The notes beneath the pieces were generated by a model. That model was not told where the DNA came from. It searched no databases and was given only the letters and a program-made list of their open reading frames with translations. A stretch of 64,000 nt of DNA, taken from NCBI GenBank assembly GCA_932294295.1, contig OW028577.1, positions 2,880,001 through 2,944,000 on the forward strand, written 5' to 3'. Positions 51,678-63,891 of the stretch are shown here, in pieces. Origin of the DNA: Alitta virens. Its lineage: Eukaryota; Annelida; Polychaeta; Phyllodocida; Nereididae. How positions within the stretch are numbered: the first letter of the stretch is position 1; each line of letters starts with the position of its first letter. The position numbers and the translations under genes are program-made.

Positions 51678-54600
51678 CTGCAGGAAAATAAATCAATAGG
51701 ATATAAAATGATTGTGTACTTGCAAAAATATAAAGCGATCATAGGTACTATTAAAATTAAAGACACCCTTGAATTAACTGATCTCCTTCTGCTGTTCTTG
51801 AAGACTCAAGGTCATCTGACCCTGCCGTTCAAGATTACAGAAGTTAAATCATCTGATACAAATGATTTTTTAAATAGAACACTCCTCCCGCCAATTTAAA
51901 TATCAGCGAAATTTTCTGTTTGTAAAATAAAAATCAGTAGGGTACCATTGTCATTCAAGTACTACAGCTATAACCCTAAGATTTCAGGCATAGCTGTGCA
52001 TTATAATCCTACATTGGTCCAAAACTTTCATTTTAAAAATTATTGAAAGCCGAGATTACTTTTAAATACGTTATTAGCCAGATTATTTGTTGTCTAGGTT
52101 TACTTCAAATTGTGTTGAAATGTCAAACTTCTTATGAATCAGATGGTAAACCTATAAATACAATCAATCAAGAGTGTCTCAATATCTATGAAAAACAGTT
52201 TTTTAGATTATATTCATTGTCCTTGCTTTCTATTATCAAATCTGACAGAAACATCAATATATTCAATTGGTATAGTAGGATAGATGAAATTCACCTCCAT
52301 CACAGATAAGTGGCTCCAAGCTGATGTATAGTTCTTCATATGAGTGAGTAGTATCTCCAAGGAGTAATGCTTTCACAGGAAATTTGTCATGCTCTGTATT
52401 TGTCCCAGTCACATTAGTTAAGGATGTGTAGAAATTACAAGTTTGACCTGAATTATATAAATATGATTAAAATTTGATGCATGAAATATTAGATATTTAA
52501 AGTGCTATAAACCACAATCTGGTCAAAGTCTCAACAGATTATCCGAGAGTTTGCAGGAAGTCATTTTGACTGCTTAATCCTAGCTCACACTAACACGGAT
52601 GAGTGACCACAGATGTCAAAAATGTCTATACTTGCTCACTCGTGGCTCTGTTAATTACATATAAATTGTTTTAACGAGTTTTCTAACAGATTGCCACGAA
52701 TGTACACTGAATGTACATAAAACGTACATAAAACGTACGTAGAATGTACTTGGAACATAAGTAGAATGTTCGCCGAGTGAATCCCGAGCAATTCCTGTAA
52801 ATAATGTAAACAATTAAACATTAAAAAAAAATTCTACCCTCTCCACCGATGGTCACGGATGATCAAGTAGGACCACAAGCATTCTACCGATTAGCATGAG
52901 TATACGTATAACGCTCAGCGTTGATTGTATGAACAAGGATACGCAAGAGTAAACTTTTTTGTTTTTCATCTGCGCTCACTCGCCATGCCCATCCGTGACT
53001 GTGTGAATGCCGTCTTAGAGTGTTTGGCATCTGCCTGTCCTGATCAGTCCTCAAACAATTCACTCTGATTACAATAACCCTCCTCCCCCGCTCTTAACAT
53101 TAATAATTTTAATGGTTAGTGATCAGTATATAGGGAGTTAGTTAGCATTATCCAATGTCAATTAAGGTGTCAATCATTTGTGCAAGACATGGGCTGACTG
53201 GCTTTTCCAATACACTATCAATTAGTGAGAGTGAGAGATCAAGTCATGCTGCACCCAATGCATAGCATTTCCTTATATATTAGATTCAGCCAGACTTTTG
53301 GTGTTTGGCAATTGCCATTGTGCAAGGAAATTTGATGCATGTTCCTGGCTGATTACCTCATAAACTATTTACAATTGCCTCCTACTTATTAGTTTACTAC
53401 TGCAACATAATGCTGAAGTCTATGATAACGTGCTGTCTTTATATATTATTTCAACTTGACATAAATTTTGTCAGTTACTTCATATTTGCAGGAGCACTCA
53501 GCATTTTAAATATTTGGGCATACCAATATCTGTTCTGGTCGTTTTAATATTCAAACTTAGTAATAGAACAACAGTATGCATCTTACAACTAGAAGGTTCA
53601 GCAAGGTTTTTAATTGTCAATAGTGGATTTTCACGGAAGGTTCTCTGTATTTCCACCAGGTGGCTAAAACAGAATACTGCAATTCTATTGGCTGAAAAAA
53701 TTCCCGCCTTTGGCTGTGATTGGCTGAAGCAAAGTGCATCCTAGCAGAAGTATCTTGAGTGCATTTAAATGTATATTTGACACTTTGTCATTTAGTTGAA
53801 GTTTGTTATTTTTCTGAGAAATTAAAAATTTATTGGAATCAGTTAGTTATTACCTACAGTGTCTGAAAAGCAAAATGAGTAAGAAGAGGAGAGAAAAGAC
53901 TTATGTCCTGCTGAATTCAGGGTTGTTCAGTGAAAATACTCTATTAGATTATACGTCTAAGGGATCCTGTTGTGTAGTAAAATCTTCTCTGGACATCAGA
54001 GTAGCTGATCCAGGCATTGACTTTCAAGTCTACTCGTGTGCATCTTAAGTTATACACATAGGAGCATGTCTGGGCAGAAGTTGTGATGTCCCTGACTTGG
54101 TCATACGTCTTGTCAGAATAAGTGATGTCTTCTCGCTGCGATAAATCACGAGCACCTTTGCAGTATCTCTCTGGATATAAAAGAGAAATATCACAAAGAT
54201 GACACACACACAAACACACACGCAGAGGAGGGGCATAGTGCCTCAGTGGTAAACATAGGCAAATGGCCGGAAGTTGGCTGGGTGTCAGCCATGTCAGTTT
54301 AACATTCACACAATACTGGCCGAATGGGCTGAAGAATAGCAAATATTATAAATCATAAGCAGTGTCATCATTAGTTATGTAAATTCCTGGTTTACCAGTA
54401 CACGTCTGAAGACTACCATGCATATGACTTTAAAAATTAGGTGAAATTGACATTTTAACTTTTTTGCACAATTGTTGTTTATGATATTTAAAATAAATGT
54501 ACAGAAATATAAGAACAGCTAGAAATGCAACCAAATGACCCTCAATAATAATGTTTGATAAAGGTGTACTCAAGTGTACTTTGGTATCATTGTGGGTGGT

Positions 54601-57600
54601 AACAATTACTGATACCTTATCGTGTCAAAGAATGCCAGAATGAATAAACAGAGCATAGGTCATTCAGGGTAGTATTTTAGCATTGAAACGCTCTTTTAGA
54701 TTATGTGAAAGCCTGGAATCGGTTTTGTGGTTGCAATGAACATCAGGTTTAGGCATATATAATTATCGGTTCTAAAAATGACTTTTAATTGCATGAAAAG
54801 TGTCAACTTAACTTACTATATGATAATCCAGACAAAACAAGACAGCCTCTAATTTCTTAGACAACTGAGCCATTGAAATAAATATTGTCATTATGAAGCA
54901 TTTGACTGTAAATGCAATAAAATAGAATATCTAAAATTCACATTACTGACCTTCCTCAAGGTTATGGTGTACGACATATTTATCCAGTTCTCCAGTGAAG
55001 CTGCAGTTTACATGAACAACAGACTTTGGTCCTTCTGATCCATCCAAGTCAATGGCAAATGCACTGGGTTGCTGCACACCCTTTTGATATAGATGTTTAC
55101 AGGACCGCGGAACACCCACTATTGGCTCAAAAATATTGATGAATGTTACAACTGAAAGAGACAAAAGGTTTTGCAAGGTCTTACTGTCTTAAGTTAACAT
55201 CAGTTATACTCCACTTAGACTGTTTTCCTATTGTTCTAGGCATGTAATAACCAACGAAAATGTTAGTTAACTCCCTCCCTCCTGAGCGCAAACTGAACTT
55301 GTCTTGATTAATAAAGGCAGTAAAAACAAACAATCAAACAAATTAGTAAATATGCCTATTGGAGTATATGTTCTTTATATCTTTCTCATAGTCGGGAACT
55401 AACTAACATTTTTGATGGTTAAATCCCTCGGCCTTTGGTGTCGAGATATAACCAACAAAAAATTTGGTAAACTCCCTCCTATTCGGGATATAACTAATAC
55501 TTAATTTGGTAACTAAGAACTTTAACTATTCTGTGGTGGCATACAGAGAGGTCCTCCTGTCCGATATCAGTGCCATTGAGCAGACTTTATTTATTTGTGG
55601 TTCTGGTGGTTGTTCACAATTCGAACCACTCACAAACTGTGATACATGCGTTTTGTTGCATACCTGTATGAATTTCCAGAGATTACAGTTAGTCTACAAG
55701 CAGTCCTCAAAGTGTGCAGTCCTCTTTGTACTATGCTGTCTCTACAATACCCAAATTACCTGACAAATTGGCTCCATGTTGGCATGACATTGGCATAAGT
55801 CAGCAAACATAATGACTGGTCTGACATAAACACAACCTGCCATGCTATCTATGTTTAACAGTATCAAAACCACATATATCAATATTACCAAAAACCAACT
55901 ATTCATATTGAGAAATTCATCCTCAATATGGTAGGCTGGTAAAATCTTCGATGGATAAATAAAAATTCAAAATCTCTTATTACACAATACTCACATCCAA
56001 GGAAAAGATTGTGTTTTCACATCCTTGTGGTCACATTCATGACAAATTGCATTAAGGCGTCTTTTTGGAACTATAAGTTACATTTGGTATGTTGACTGGA
56101 AACGCCACAATGGCATTGGTTTAGAAGAAATAAACACGACAAAGCAAGAGTCAGTAGCATCCATCCTCAATAAAACATCTAAATGTGCCAGATTGATAGC
56201 CAATTAGTTTATAGCCAATGTACATTCTTATAATAAGGTACCTCATTTGTATTGTTAAAAACAGTTGGCCAAGTCTTTTGTTCCTCAAAATACATCATTC
56301 ATAACTAAAATTATGCAATATGCAAATATCACTAAAAGGAAGTTGTACAGGTATTCAGAGATAAGAACTTTCTTCTTTCATCATTTGTTTCCCTTTATCT
56401 TTATCAATATGAAACATGTACACAATAAAAATCCAGCCTATTCAATAGGCTTAATTGTTATATCAAGAATACAAATGTATGTAGTAAAAAATCACAGAAT
56501 TTTAACAAAAGAGGGATATTATTATATTATAGAGACTGGTGCTTATGTATATTAGTGAACAGAACTTGCAGTTAATCGTAACACTGTTCATAAGTAATAT
56601 CAATCCGTCTTCATTACTTAATAAATGTCAATTACTTTATGAAAAGAGCTTCCCTACAATAGCACCATATAAAGAGCATACAAAAAAGCAGTACTGCTTA
56701 TTAGGAATGAAGATTTGTCAAGACTCGTGAAAAACTTTTGATGATAGTTACACTGTAGCAACTACTGCATGTCAGGTAGAGGTGTGTGTGTGTGTGATTA
56801 GGGCTTTACGTCCTGTATTTCGGCACCAGTTGGGCTAATTAGGACAGGCAGAGACCATGGCAATGAGATGAAGGATGAAACAGCCATCCAACTTAGGCTC
56901 GACCCGGAATTGAACCCGGGACCCAGCGGCTGGAAGCCCAGAGCGCTACCTCTGAGCTAGGCCCCCGCCCTCACTGCATGTCAGGTAGAGGTGTACCAAT
57001 CCAGGAATCTACCGAACCGATACCGATACTGCTCCCTCGTATCGGCCGATACCGATCCTGACAATGATAACAGCTGTTCTTGTAAGCCACCCACCATAAT
57101 GCATTCGCAGGTCTATGCCCCCCCCCTCTCACTATTACATAGTCAATTGACCCATATCATTGTTTGGTGTTTAGAATAGCTCTATTATGTTCCGTGGAAC
57201 AATCTATTGCAATCAGCACCATAATGAATGTTCGGTATAATATGAAGTCATATCTCTCCTAATCATAAACTACACAATAAAGCTAACTGCAAAATTAACT
57301 GCATGAATTAAGAGTTCAATATATATGGCTGAAATGAGTATTTAATTCATTTCATATAGGTCCTAAAAATGTTTTTAAAATCGGGAGTATGCAAGTTTTG
57401 CAAATATACTTTAGGCTTTTTTTATTTTAGGTTAGATCTTTTTTGCTTTGATTGTCATTAACTATCATTGTAAGGATAACAGTCGTTAATTCGTACAGAC
57501 ACCATATATTAATGAAAAATGTTATCCACACTTTAGTAAGTCCCTAACAATAGGTCCCATAGCAATATGCGACATGCACTACGACAAACAAGATCTTGTT

Positions 57601-60600
57601 TCATTCTGGGGGTTTTGCTCTATTATCTTGTAATTGACCCAATTACATATTATCACAATATTTTGACTGCTATTCTGTTTACAATAAAGTCTATTTTATC
57701 TGACTACTAAATTGCAGTGCCAAATTATTTTCTCGTAATTGGTCTTCACTGAATATATTAATGTATGTAGAATAATAGCCAATTTGCACAGATGCACATT
57801 AAGTTGGTCATCATACAGTTTATCTCTTAAGATATTACAGAATTTGTCAAACATTAGTCCTGTCATAACTTAGTACCATTTGTCTCAGCATATTCTGTAT
57901 GGTAAACTAGGAAAATAGTTGAACATGATCATTCTCCCATTAAGTTAGCTACACATAAAACTAAAAATCCATATTGGGAATTTTTATAAAACCTTATTCA
58001 GACACAGTATACACTGTTTCATACTTGTATTGATATAGCTGTGATGTACTTTTCTCTATTATATGGAGGTGGAACAAATAAATATTATATTAATTCTTCA
58101 ATGGCATGAATATTTCCTTCAAAGTATGATCATGATAGAAATACTTGTGCATAAACCTCTGGATACAATCCCTGTTTGCAATCCCTGATCCCTTGCATTT
58201 TCCCTTATTTAAACACAACAGAATAATAAGCACAATCTCACTACAATCTCTCTAGGTGCAATTATCATGTAATTACGCGACCTGCTGCAGTCCAACTGAG
58301 GCTGGAATGAGATGCGGCTCACTGACTCTAGCTATAGGGGGCGCTGTTCATGGGGGCATGGCTGCTACTTGGTATCGGCTCCATTTAATACCGATCCACC
58401 GAACTGATATTCAAGGCCCAGTATCAGCCGATACCGATACCCAATCTTAATATTGTTAACCTCTAATGTCAGGGCCGTAGCCTTGGGAAAAATCAAGGAG
58501 GAAGGGCAGTAAGGCCAAAAGTCACACTTCTGATGTTCTGAATTTCAACTCAGTAACCATTTAGAATAAAAAGACGATAAGATGACGTCACTACTTAATT
58601 GTTACATTGATGACATCACAGTATATATGACGTCATCAAACAATACTAATCTGCTACGGTGTTAGTGACCTATTTTGGTGTGTGTGTGTGATTAGGGCTT
58701 TACATCCTGTATTTCTGCACCTGCCGGGCTAATTAGGACAGGCAGGGACCATGGCAATGAGATTACGGACGAAGCAGCCATCCAAAAGCTCTTTACTTTT
58801 TCTCCCCTATGGCCTGCAGTAGAACTTGATCGTATCTTTTTTTAGACTTTCAAAGTATGGTATTAGACTCGTGCGAGCATGATCGTGGGTAAACCGAGTC
58901 TACACATTCGGTGCGCTGGGGAAGCATTGCTGACTGAGGGTATAGCATTGGCTGACCAAGCCAAGTTAAGGCCCTGCCATAAAATGTGAATTTGAAGTAA
59001 AAGACAATAGCCTACCTCCTTAAAAACCTGCACCATGATTAAACTAACATGTTTGGGGTAATCACATGATATCTGCACTGGTCACATGACCATTAGCCTA
59101 GCGAAACCTTTGTGCACATCATGTAACAAGCATGAAATTTGGTACAAATGCTCTTCAAAATATGCCTATACAAATTGAATATGGAGCCATGGCCAGATTC
59201 ACAATGGCGGCTGTTTCAAAATGTTGCCGATAAAATCTCAATATATCAACACATGGCCAGAGAATCACCTTTGTTCTTAGCCCCAAAATATAAAATCTGG
59301 ATGGAAAATATTCGTGAAAGTATTATGAAAGCTTTCAGCCACTCAAGCCATAAATCCAAGATAGTTGTCAGTGGCCATTTTTTATATTACTCTGGTTTCA
59401 ATATATAACCAAGCTGGGGTACTAATTATATATCATTTTATTCATTCACATGTAAATTCATGGAATATACAATAAAAATAAGCAAGAAAAGTTAAATTAT
59501 GTTTGAACAATAAGTGTAAAATCGAATCAATGTGTACATATAAAGTCACAAATAAAATCGAATTCACAAGAATTAAAACCAGCAATAAAAGTCCCACCAT
59601 TTCGGCTATTACAGATGTCTTTGATCACACTAACAATATCACAGTCACTAAAATAGTCTATCTGCTTCGACAGTCTCCAGCCCTCAATTTGCACCTTTTG
59701 AACATCACATTTTAACATATTCGCAATCACAGCCAAGTTGCTTCCAATAATTGTTCGACGATCTTTCATACACATACGAGCCAAAATGACGCTCGCTCAT
59801 TTGAACTATTCTCCATCTTATGTAGCAGCTTCAAGAACCGGGAATATATCTGATGAAGTGCAGGCGGGCAGTTAATCAGCTGAGGCTGGAAACATCTGTG
59901 TGTAGCATATGGAAGATATATGAAGCAGACGTCTAACCATCTATTCCATGTAGTTTGAAAATCATGCCTAGAGTAACTATCACTGAATTGACCTTTGAAT
60001 AAGGTCACTCTTCTTCATTCGAACTTCTTTACACTCTCCAAGATTGCAACTAAGATGATTTTCAAGATGTTTTACCTCATTCTTCCATTGCAGCTGTAAA
60101 CCCTTTAGATGAACTATTGGTTTGTAGGAAGTCGGCTAAATAACACACACACTGTTTTTGGGGCATTGTATGTAACACTAAACAAGTCTCCAAATCTTTC
60201 GCAAGTTTTCAGCACGAGTTTTAATCCTTCAATGCTTGGGGCACAGGGGGTTATATCGCCTGCATAGCATAATGCACCATAAAAATAACGCCCAATATGG
60301 CATTAGCTCCCTTGCCAGACAGTTCTCACACGTTGACGGGTGTACATGTCTTGCATCATCCTCGGTATAACCTCAGGCATGCCTCTCTCTATCGGGATCT
60401 CAAAAAGTTTATTGTGCCTAATCTTGCCGAAGGCCTTTGAGGCATCGACAAAGCAGGCATACACATCTGAATTATTATTCAAGTAATAAGTGATAACTTC
60501 CTTTAAGGTGAGGCTGCACATAACTGTACTATGTTTTTCTTTGAATGCATATTGCATGTGGCACATCAATTTCTATTAATTTAGCTATGGAAAATTCATT

Positions 60601-63600
60601 TTTGAATGATTAGCAGTACATCTATAATTAATCTAGTTATTTAGAGCTTGAGGCTGCGGTTGATATTAGCAAAACCAAGAAAGATGACATATTCATAAGT
60701 AACACATGCAGAACTTCAATGTGCCATGGTCATATTGATCTAAAACTACATTTCACTCACATGGGGCCTATTCAAGAGGCAAATCTTCAAATCTTAGTTT
60801 CCAGTTTCGTTTGTCTCCTTTAAAGGCAAACCAAACAATCACTAGAGATAAAAAAAATTATAAAAAGATCCTGACCTCGTATTGGTCAAGTGTTGCTTCT
60901 AATGCCTGTATTTGTTCAGGCTTCACATTGACATTAAACAACTGTTTGGCTTAAAAACATGCTGATACCTGCCACTCAGTGGCGTATTTAGGGCGGAGGG
61001 GCATTTGGCCATGCCTCCCTCCCCCCAGGCCCAAAATATTTAATAAATACCCTTGAAAACAAGCAAAATCGGGCCAAAATTGCAATTCTTGTAAAAATTA
61101 CTGGTCTAAAAATGTATGTAGATGCACATTTCTCTTCTTTTCTTTTGAAAAAAATGTTTCAGACACTATATATCCAAATGCGAAAACGTGGTTTGCAGAA
61201 AGCACGCACGGCTCGCGATCCACATTCTCCCTTTTGTTGATTCCTAGATTTGGCTTGTCAGTGCCCCCCCCCCCCCCTAACAAAGTTCTAAATACGCCAC
61301 GGGTGCCACTAAACCAAACCATTCAGATAAAGCTGTCTTCAAAGCTAAGTACTCCATATTGATTAATATATTCAAAGACTTCCGGTAACCATGGTGATGT
61401 ACACATTGCTCAAATTGCTCCAAAGGCAAGTCCAACCACAAGGACCCAAAGAGGTTTTTATATGATGGTGTACTGAAGTTCTGACTTGGTTGCTGTCGTA
61501 ACCAATTGACAAATGCTAATAGTATGCAGATGATCCATCAGTCGATGATACACCTTTCCTTGCCTGTAAAATACAGATCTATGCATGTGTGCATTATCAG
61601 TGCATTTGCCTTGCAGGTTAGTGGAAAAGAATAGGCCAAATAAAGATCCCCCCTATATTAGATACTACATGGGCAAATGTGCCACATGCGTTTTCCATGG
61701 GATAAACGCATTTAAAATGCACGTGGCACAATTGGCGATGTATGCATAATTGTTTTATTTATTAGATACTATGCATAATTGTTTTATTATAATATAATAT
61801 GCACTGATATAGCTGTCTTCCTCTGAACTATCCCAATTGCTGTCAAACAACATGTTAAATTACAACCATCCAATGGGGAGACAATTTGCCACAAGTCTCA
61901 CTGCATGAAACAATTATGTAGTGACGTTACCTAATTGTCTTTTAACTACGTTCTTAGTGCCCCCCCTGTAGGCTCTGTTACTTTTTCTCCCCATTTAATT
62001 GCAATTCAGTAAAACAGGCCTAATATAATTTCATCTTCCCTTGTCTGGCACCATATTTCTTATTGTGTAGGCACATTTGTGTAATTGCTTTAATTTGATA
62101 TGCAATCAATTCACAAAAAAGGTTTGCAATATAATTAGGGAGTGTCTATTCACAGAGCCCGGCTGTGTGATTAACAGAGTTTTGTCTATCTGCACAGCCC
62201 GGTCAAAGAGCCCGGCTGTGTGATTAACAGAGTTTTGTCTATCGGCAGAGCCCGGTCACAGAGCTTGGCTGTGTGATTAACAGAATTTTGTCTATCCGCA
62301 GAGCCTGGCTATGTGATTAACAGAGTTTTGTCAATCTGTAGAGCCCGGTCAAAGAGCCTTGCTGTGTGATTAACAGAATTTTGTCTATTCACAGAGCCCA
62401 GCTGTGTGATTAACAGAATTTTGTCTATCTGCACAGCCTGGTCAAAGAGCCTGGCTGTGTGATTAACAGAATTTTGTCTATCTGTAGAGCCCGGTCACAG
62501 AGCCCGGCTGTGTGATTAACAGAATTTTGTCTATCTGCAGAGCCCGGCTGTGTGATTAACAGAATTTTGTCTATCTGCAGAGCTCGGTCACAGAGCCCGG
62601 CTATGTGATTAACAGAATTTTGTCAATCTGCAGAGCCCAATCAAAGAGCCTGGCTGTGTGATTAACAGAATTTTGTCTTATCTGCAGAGCCTGGCTGTGT
62701 GATTGACAGAATCTTGTCTATCTGTGAGATCAATGCCCACTGTTTGAAGATGTATCACACCAACCAGTAATGTGAGTTTGTACCACAGAAAAAATTTCTA
62801 TGTTCCTGGAAGATTGTCTTCTGTTATTTAAGGAAACAGTGAGAGATGTGAGCTAACAACATACTGAGGAGCTTGTGACTGTGTTACGCCTAGATGTTAT
62901 TTCCATGTATATTTGTCGAGTGCCTCTTGTGTGTCAAGGATGTAGCAAACTGGAAAATCTGCCACTAAATATACATTTTCTGTATGTAAAAACTCTCATT
63001 GCTCTTTACTATTTCAATGAAGAATAAACATCAGGTAAAACATTTTTTAACAACTTAACAGCCTCTGTGTGTCTATCCAACAGTGTAACCATTCAGGTGA
63101 TCATGGTTATTATGCCAGGTGAATATTATCTAACACATTAATATCATTTAGCCATTAGGATTTATACTGGAAATTTGCTTGTTAATAACAAGCATTGCCC
63201 CTGAATGGATTGCATTGGATATAAAACTAACTCAAATTTTTTTGTTAGGCCTACTGCTGATAACATAGTGTGCTAATTGGGATGCCATGTTCATTTATAT
63301 ATGTGATGGGCAAAAAAAAAGAAACAGAAAATCCACTCCACATGTGGTGTGAGAAACTAGCAAAGAAATATTTTTTAATCTTACAGTGTGTGGATAGACA
63401 AAAACATATTAATTATACAGCCGGGCTTTGCAGATAGACAAAATTCTGTTAATCACACAGCCGGGCTCTGCAGATAGACAGAATTCTGTTAATCACACAG
63501 CCGGGCTCTGCAGATAGACAAAATTCTGTAAATCACACAGCCGGGCTCTGCAGATAGACAAAATTCTGTTAATCACACAGCCGGGCTGTGCAGATAGACA

Positions 63601-63891
63601 AAATTCTGTTAATCACACATCCGGGCTCTGCAGATGAAAAAAATTCTGTAAAATCACACAGCCGGGCTCTGCAGATAGACAAAATTCTGTTAATCACACA
63701 GCCGGGCTCTGTGAATATCCTCTGTCATATAATTAATATCAAATAAAGTAGTAATTTTATGATTCATTTGTTTTAACTCAACCTATTAAATTGTTTACTG
63801 AATTGTGAATTCAAGTTTTTCTAGAAAGTTATAAATTACTCGGTATATACTCACCCCCAAGGAGAAACACAATTCCCATGCTTACGTTCAT
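51409..63891 (-). CDS. gene 2: paralogue of gene 1, five exons
   Basis: Joined exons 63891-63855, 55151-54951, 54170-53955, 52447-52295, 51677-51409 give 876 nt, 291 residues plus stop; all introns phase 1 with GT-AG ends. The product starts MNVSMGIVFLLGVVTF, a signal peptide completed across intron 1, then VPRSCKHLYQKGV...AFAIDLDG...VNCSF and YDQVRDITTSAQTCSYVYNL...RC (fibrinogen-like), QTCNFYTSLTNV...LEPLICDG, and a PAN/Apple-like end with CSVIDCSTACVESGCASF and CTCE. Exons 3 and 5 are the same lengths as in gene 1. Exon 1 is assigned by signal-peptide fit over an 8.7-kb intron; a damaged alternative first exon is at 55995-56040. Probably secreted; ligand unknown. Confidence 0.78.
52295..52447 (-). 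CDS. gene 2 exon 4 (linker domain)
   Basis: 153 bp, acceptor TATAATTCAG, donor G|GTGAAT. Reads QTCNFYTSLTNVTGTNTEHD, KFPVKALLLGDTTHSYEEL and SLEPLICDG; one codon longer than in gene 1. Confidence 0.84.
52585..53030. mobile_element. ACGTA-rich MITE, third copy
   Basis: CTCACACTAACACGGATGAG at the left and CCGTGACTGTGTGAATGCCG at the right; contains TCACTCGTGGCTCTGTTAAT, the reverse complement of the GATTAACAGAGCCACGAGTG block of the copies near 4430 and 36177. In gene 2 intron 3, inverted relative to the other copies, and diverged. Confidence 0.75.
53040..53950. other. gene 2 intron 3, remaining part
   Basis: No exon or clear repeat seen. Short frames overlap unrelated sequence. Confidence 0.35.
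53955..54170 (-). CDS. gene 2 exon 3 (fibrinogen-like, part 2)
   Basis: 216 bp, acceptor CTCTTTTATATCCAG, donor C|GTATAA. Reads RYCKGARDLSQREDITYSDK, TYDQVRDITTSAQTCSYVYN and LRCTRVDLKVNAWISYSDV. Confidence 0.8.
54951..55151 (-). CDS. gene 2 exon 2 (fibrinogen-like, part 1)
   Basis: 201 bp, acceptor TTTTGTCTCTTTCAG, donor G|GTCAGT. Reads VTFINIFEPIVGVPRSCKHL, AFAIDLDGSEGPKSVVHVNC and SFTGELDKYVVHHNLEE. Confidence 0.87.
55200..55520. repeat. GATATAACCAA / GTTAACTCCCTC repeat cluster
   Basis: Words like ATATAACCAACAAAAA and GGTAAACTCCCTCCT recur several times between 55240 and 55505 and also near 41860. A decayed low-copy repeat without clear limits. Confidence 0.45.
55995..56040 (-). pseudogene. 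damaged duplicate of gene 2 exon 1
   Basis: 46 nt from ATG to a good donor (T|GTGAGTAT), in the same phase 1 as the real exon 1, but the frame is MNVTTRM then TGA. Sequence upstream (AAGTTACATTTGG, GCCACAATGGCATTGG around 56070-56120) matches the region upstream of 63891, so exon and flank were duplicated together. With the stop it cannot give the signal peptide unless another start is used. Confidence 0.7.
56140..56760. other. AT-rich intronic sequence
   Basis: Two short frames (56265-56555 and 56539-56730) have no recognised domain. Confidence 0.35.
56786..56972 (-). mobile_element. SINE-1 copy, young
   Basis: Full-length minus-strand SINE-1 with perfect 22-bp TSDs at 56764-56785 and 56973-56994. 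The duplicated target includes the left end of the hAT-like element and its TSD. Confidence 0.95.
56986..58465. mobile_element. hAT-like non-autonomous element
   Basis: About 1.48 kb. Starts TAGAGGTGTACCAATCC and ends AACCTCTA, with 8-bp TSDs ATGTCAGG at 56978-56985 and 58466-58473, the size typical of hAT elements. Sub-terminal regions carry many CCGATACCGAT words in opposite orientations (57010-57060, 58375-58445). No transposase frame. The SINE at 56786 landed on its left end later. Confidence 0.85.
58676..58789 (-). mobile_element. SINE-1, 5'-truncated
   Basis: Minus strand; body and 3' tail present, tRNA head missing (stops at GCAGCCATCCAA). TSD not seen. Confidence 0.88.
58795..59500. 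other. intronic sequence
   Basis: No feature recognised; frame 59139-59408 unsupported. Confidence 0.35.
59527..60569 (-). pseudogene. LINE-C reverse transcriptase remnant
   Basis: Read on the minus strand from 60569: QYAFKEKHSTVMCSLTLKEV then YACFVDASKAFGKIRHNKLF (RT motif A; AFD has become AFG), LFEIPIERGMPEVIPRMMQD. After frame breaks come GALCYAGDITPCAPS (active site YADD changed to YAGD, about 60240) and a C-terminal part ending MKDRRTIIGSNLAVIANMLK and DFICDFICTH at 59527. Both RT changes would abolish activity. A non-LTR family different from LINE-A and LINE-B; clade not assigned. Confidence 0.75.
60977..61303. mobile_element. 327-bp hAT-like MITE
   Basis: Terminal inverted repeats CAGTGGCGTATTTAG (60977) and CTAAATACGCCACGGG (61303), flanked by TGCCACT at 60970-60976 and 61304-61310. 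C-rich and G-rich subterminal runs. No coding content. Confidence 0.82.
61320..62125. other. intronic sequence
   Basis: No feature recognised apart from a short direct repeat TATGCATAATTGTTTTATT near 61739 and 61769. Confidence 0.35.
62138..63727. mobile_element. 1.6-kb element with tandem arrays as inverted termini
   Basis: The left arm (62148-62735) is an array of about 40-bp units, CAGAGCCCGGCTGTGTGATT + AACAGAATTTTGTCTATCTG, some with an extra CGGTCACAGAGC insert; the right arm (63405-63715) is the same unit in reverse complement. Outer ends CTATTCACAGAGCCCGG and CCGGGCTCTGTGAATA are inverted repeats. Flanks TATAATTA at 62130-62137 and 63728-63735 form an 8-bp TSD (ATATAATTA, 9 bp, if extended). 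The middle 670 bp has no coding frame. Confidence 0.82.
62740..63404. other. interior of the array-ended element
   Basis: Non-repetitive AT-rich core; no frame with recognisable domains. Confidence 0.45.
63855..63891 (-). CDS. gene 2 exon 1 (signal peptide)
   Basis: 37 nt encoding MNVSMGIVFLLG plus one base; donor G|GTGAGTAT. Phase and reading fit exon 2. If another exon 2 lies outside the window or was missed, this could belong to a third paralogue. Confidence 0.6.

Noticed and set aside
2468..58789. SINE-1 heads as functional tRNA genes
   Set aside because: Boxes A and B are good but the stems are imperfect, and every copy continues into the same SINE body with TSDs.
59139..59408. 89-residue plus-strand frame
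   Set aside because: No domain, no splice context, and adjacent to the LINE-C remnant on the other strand; unsupported.
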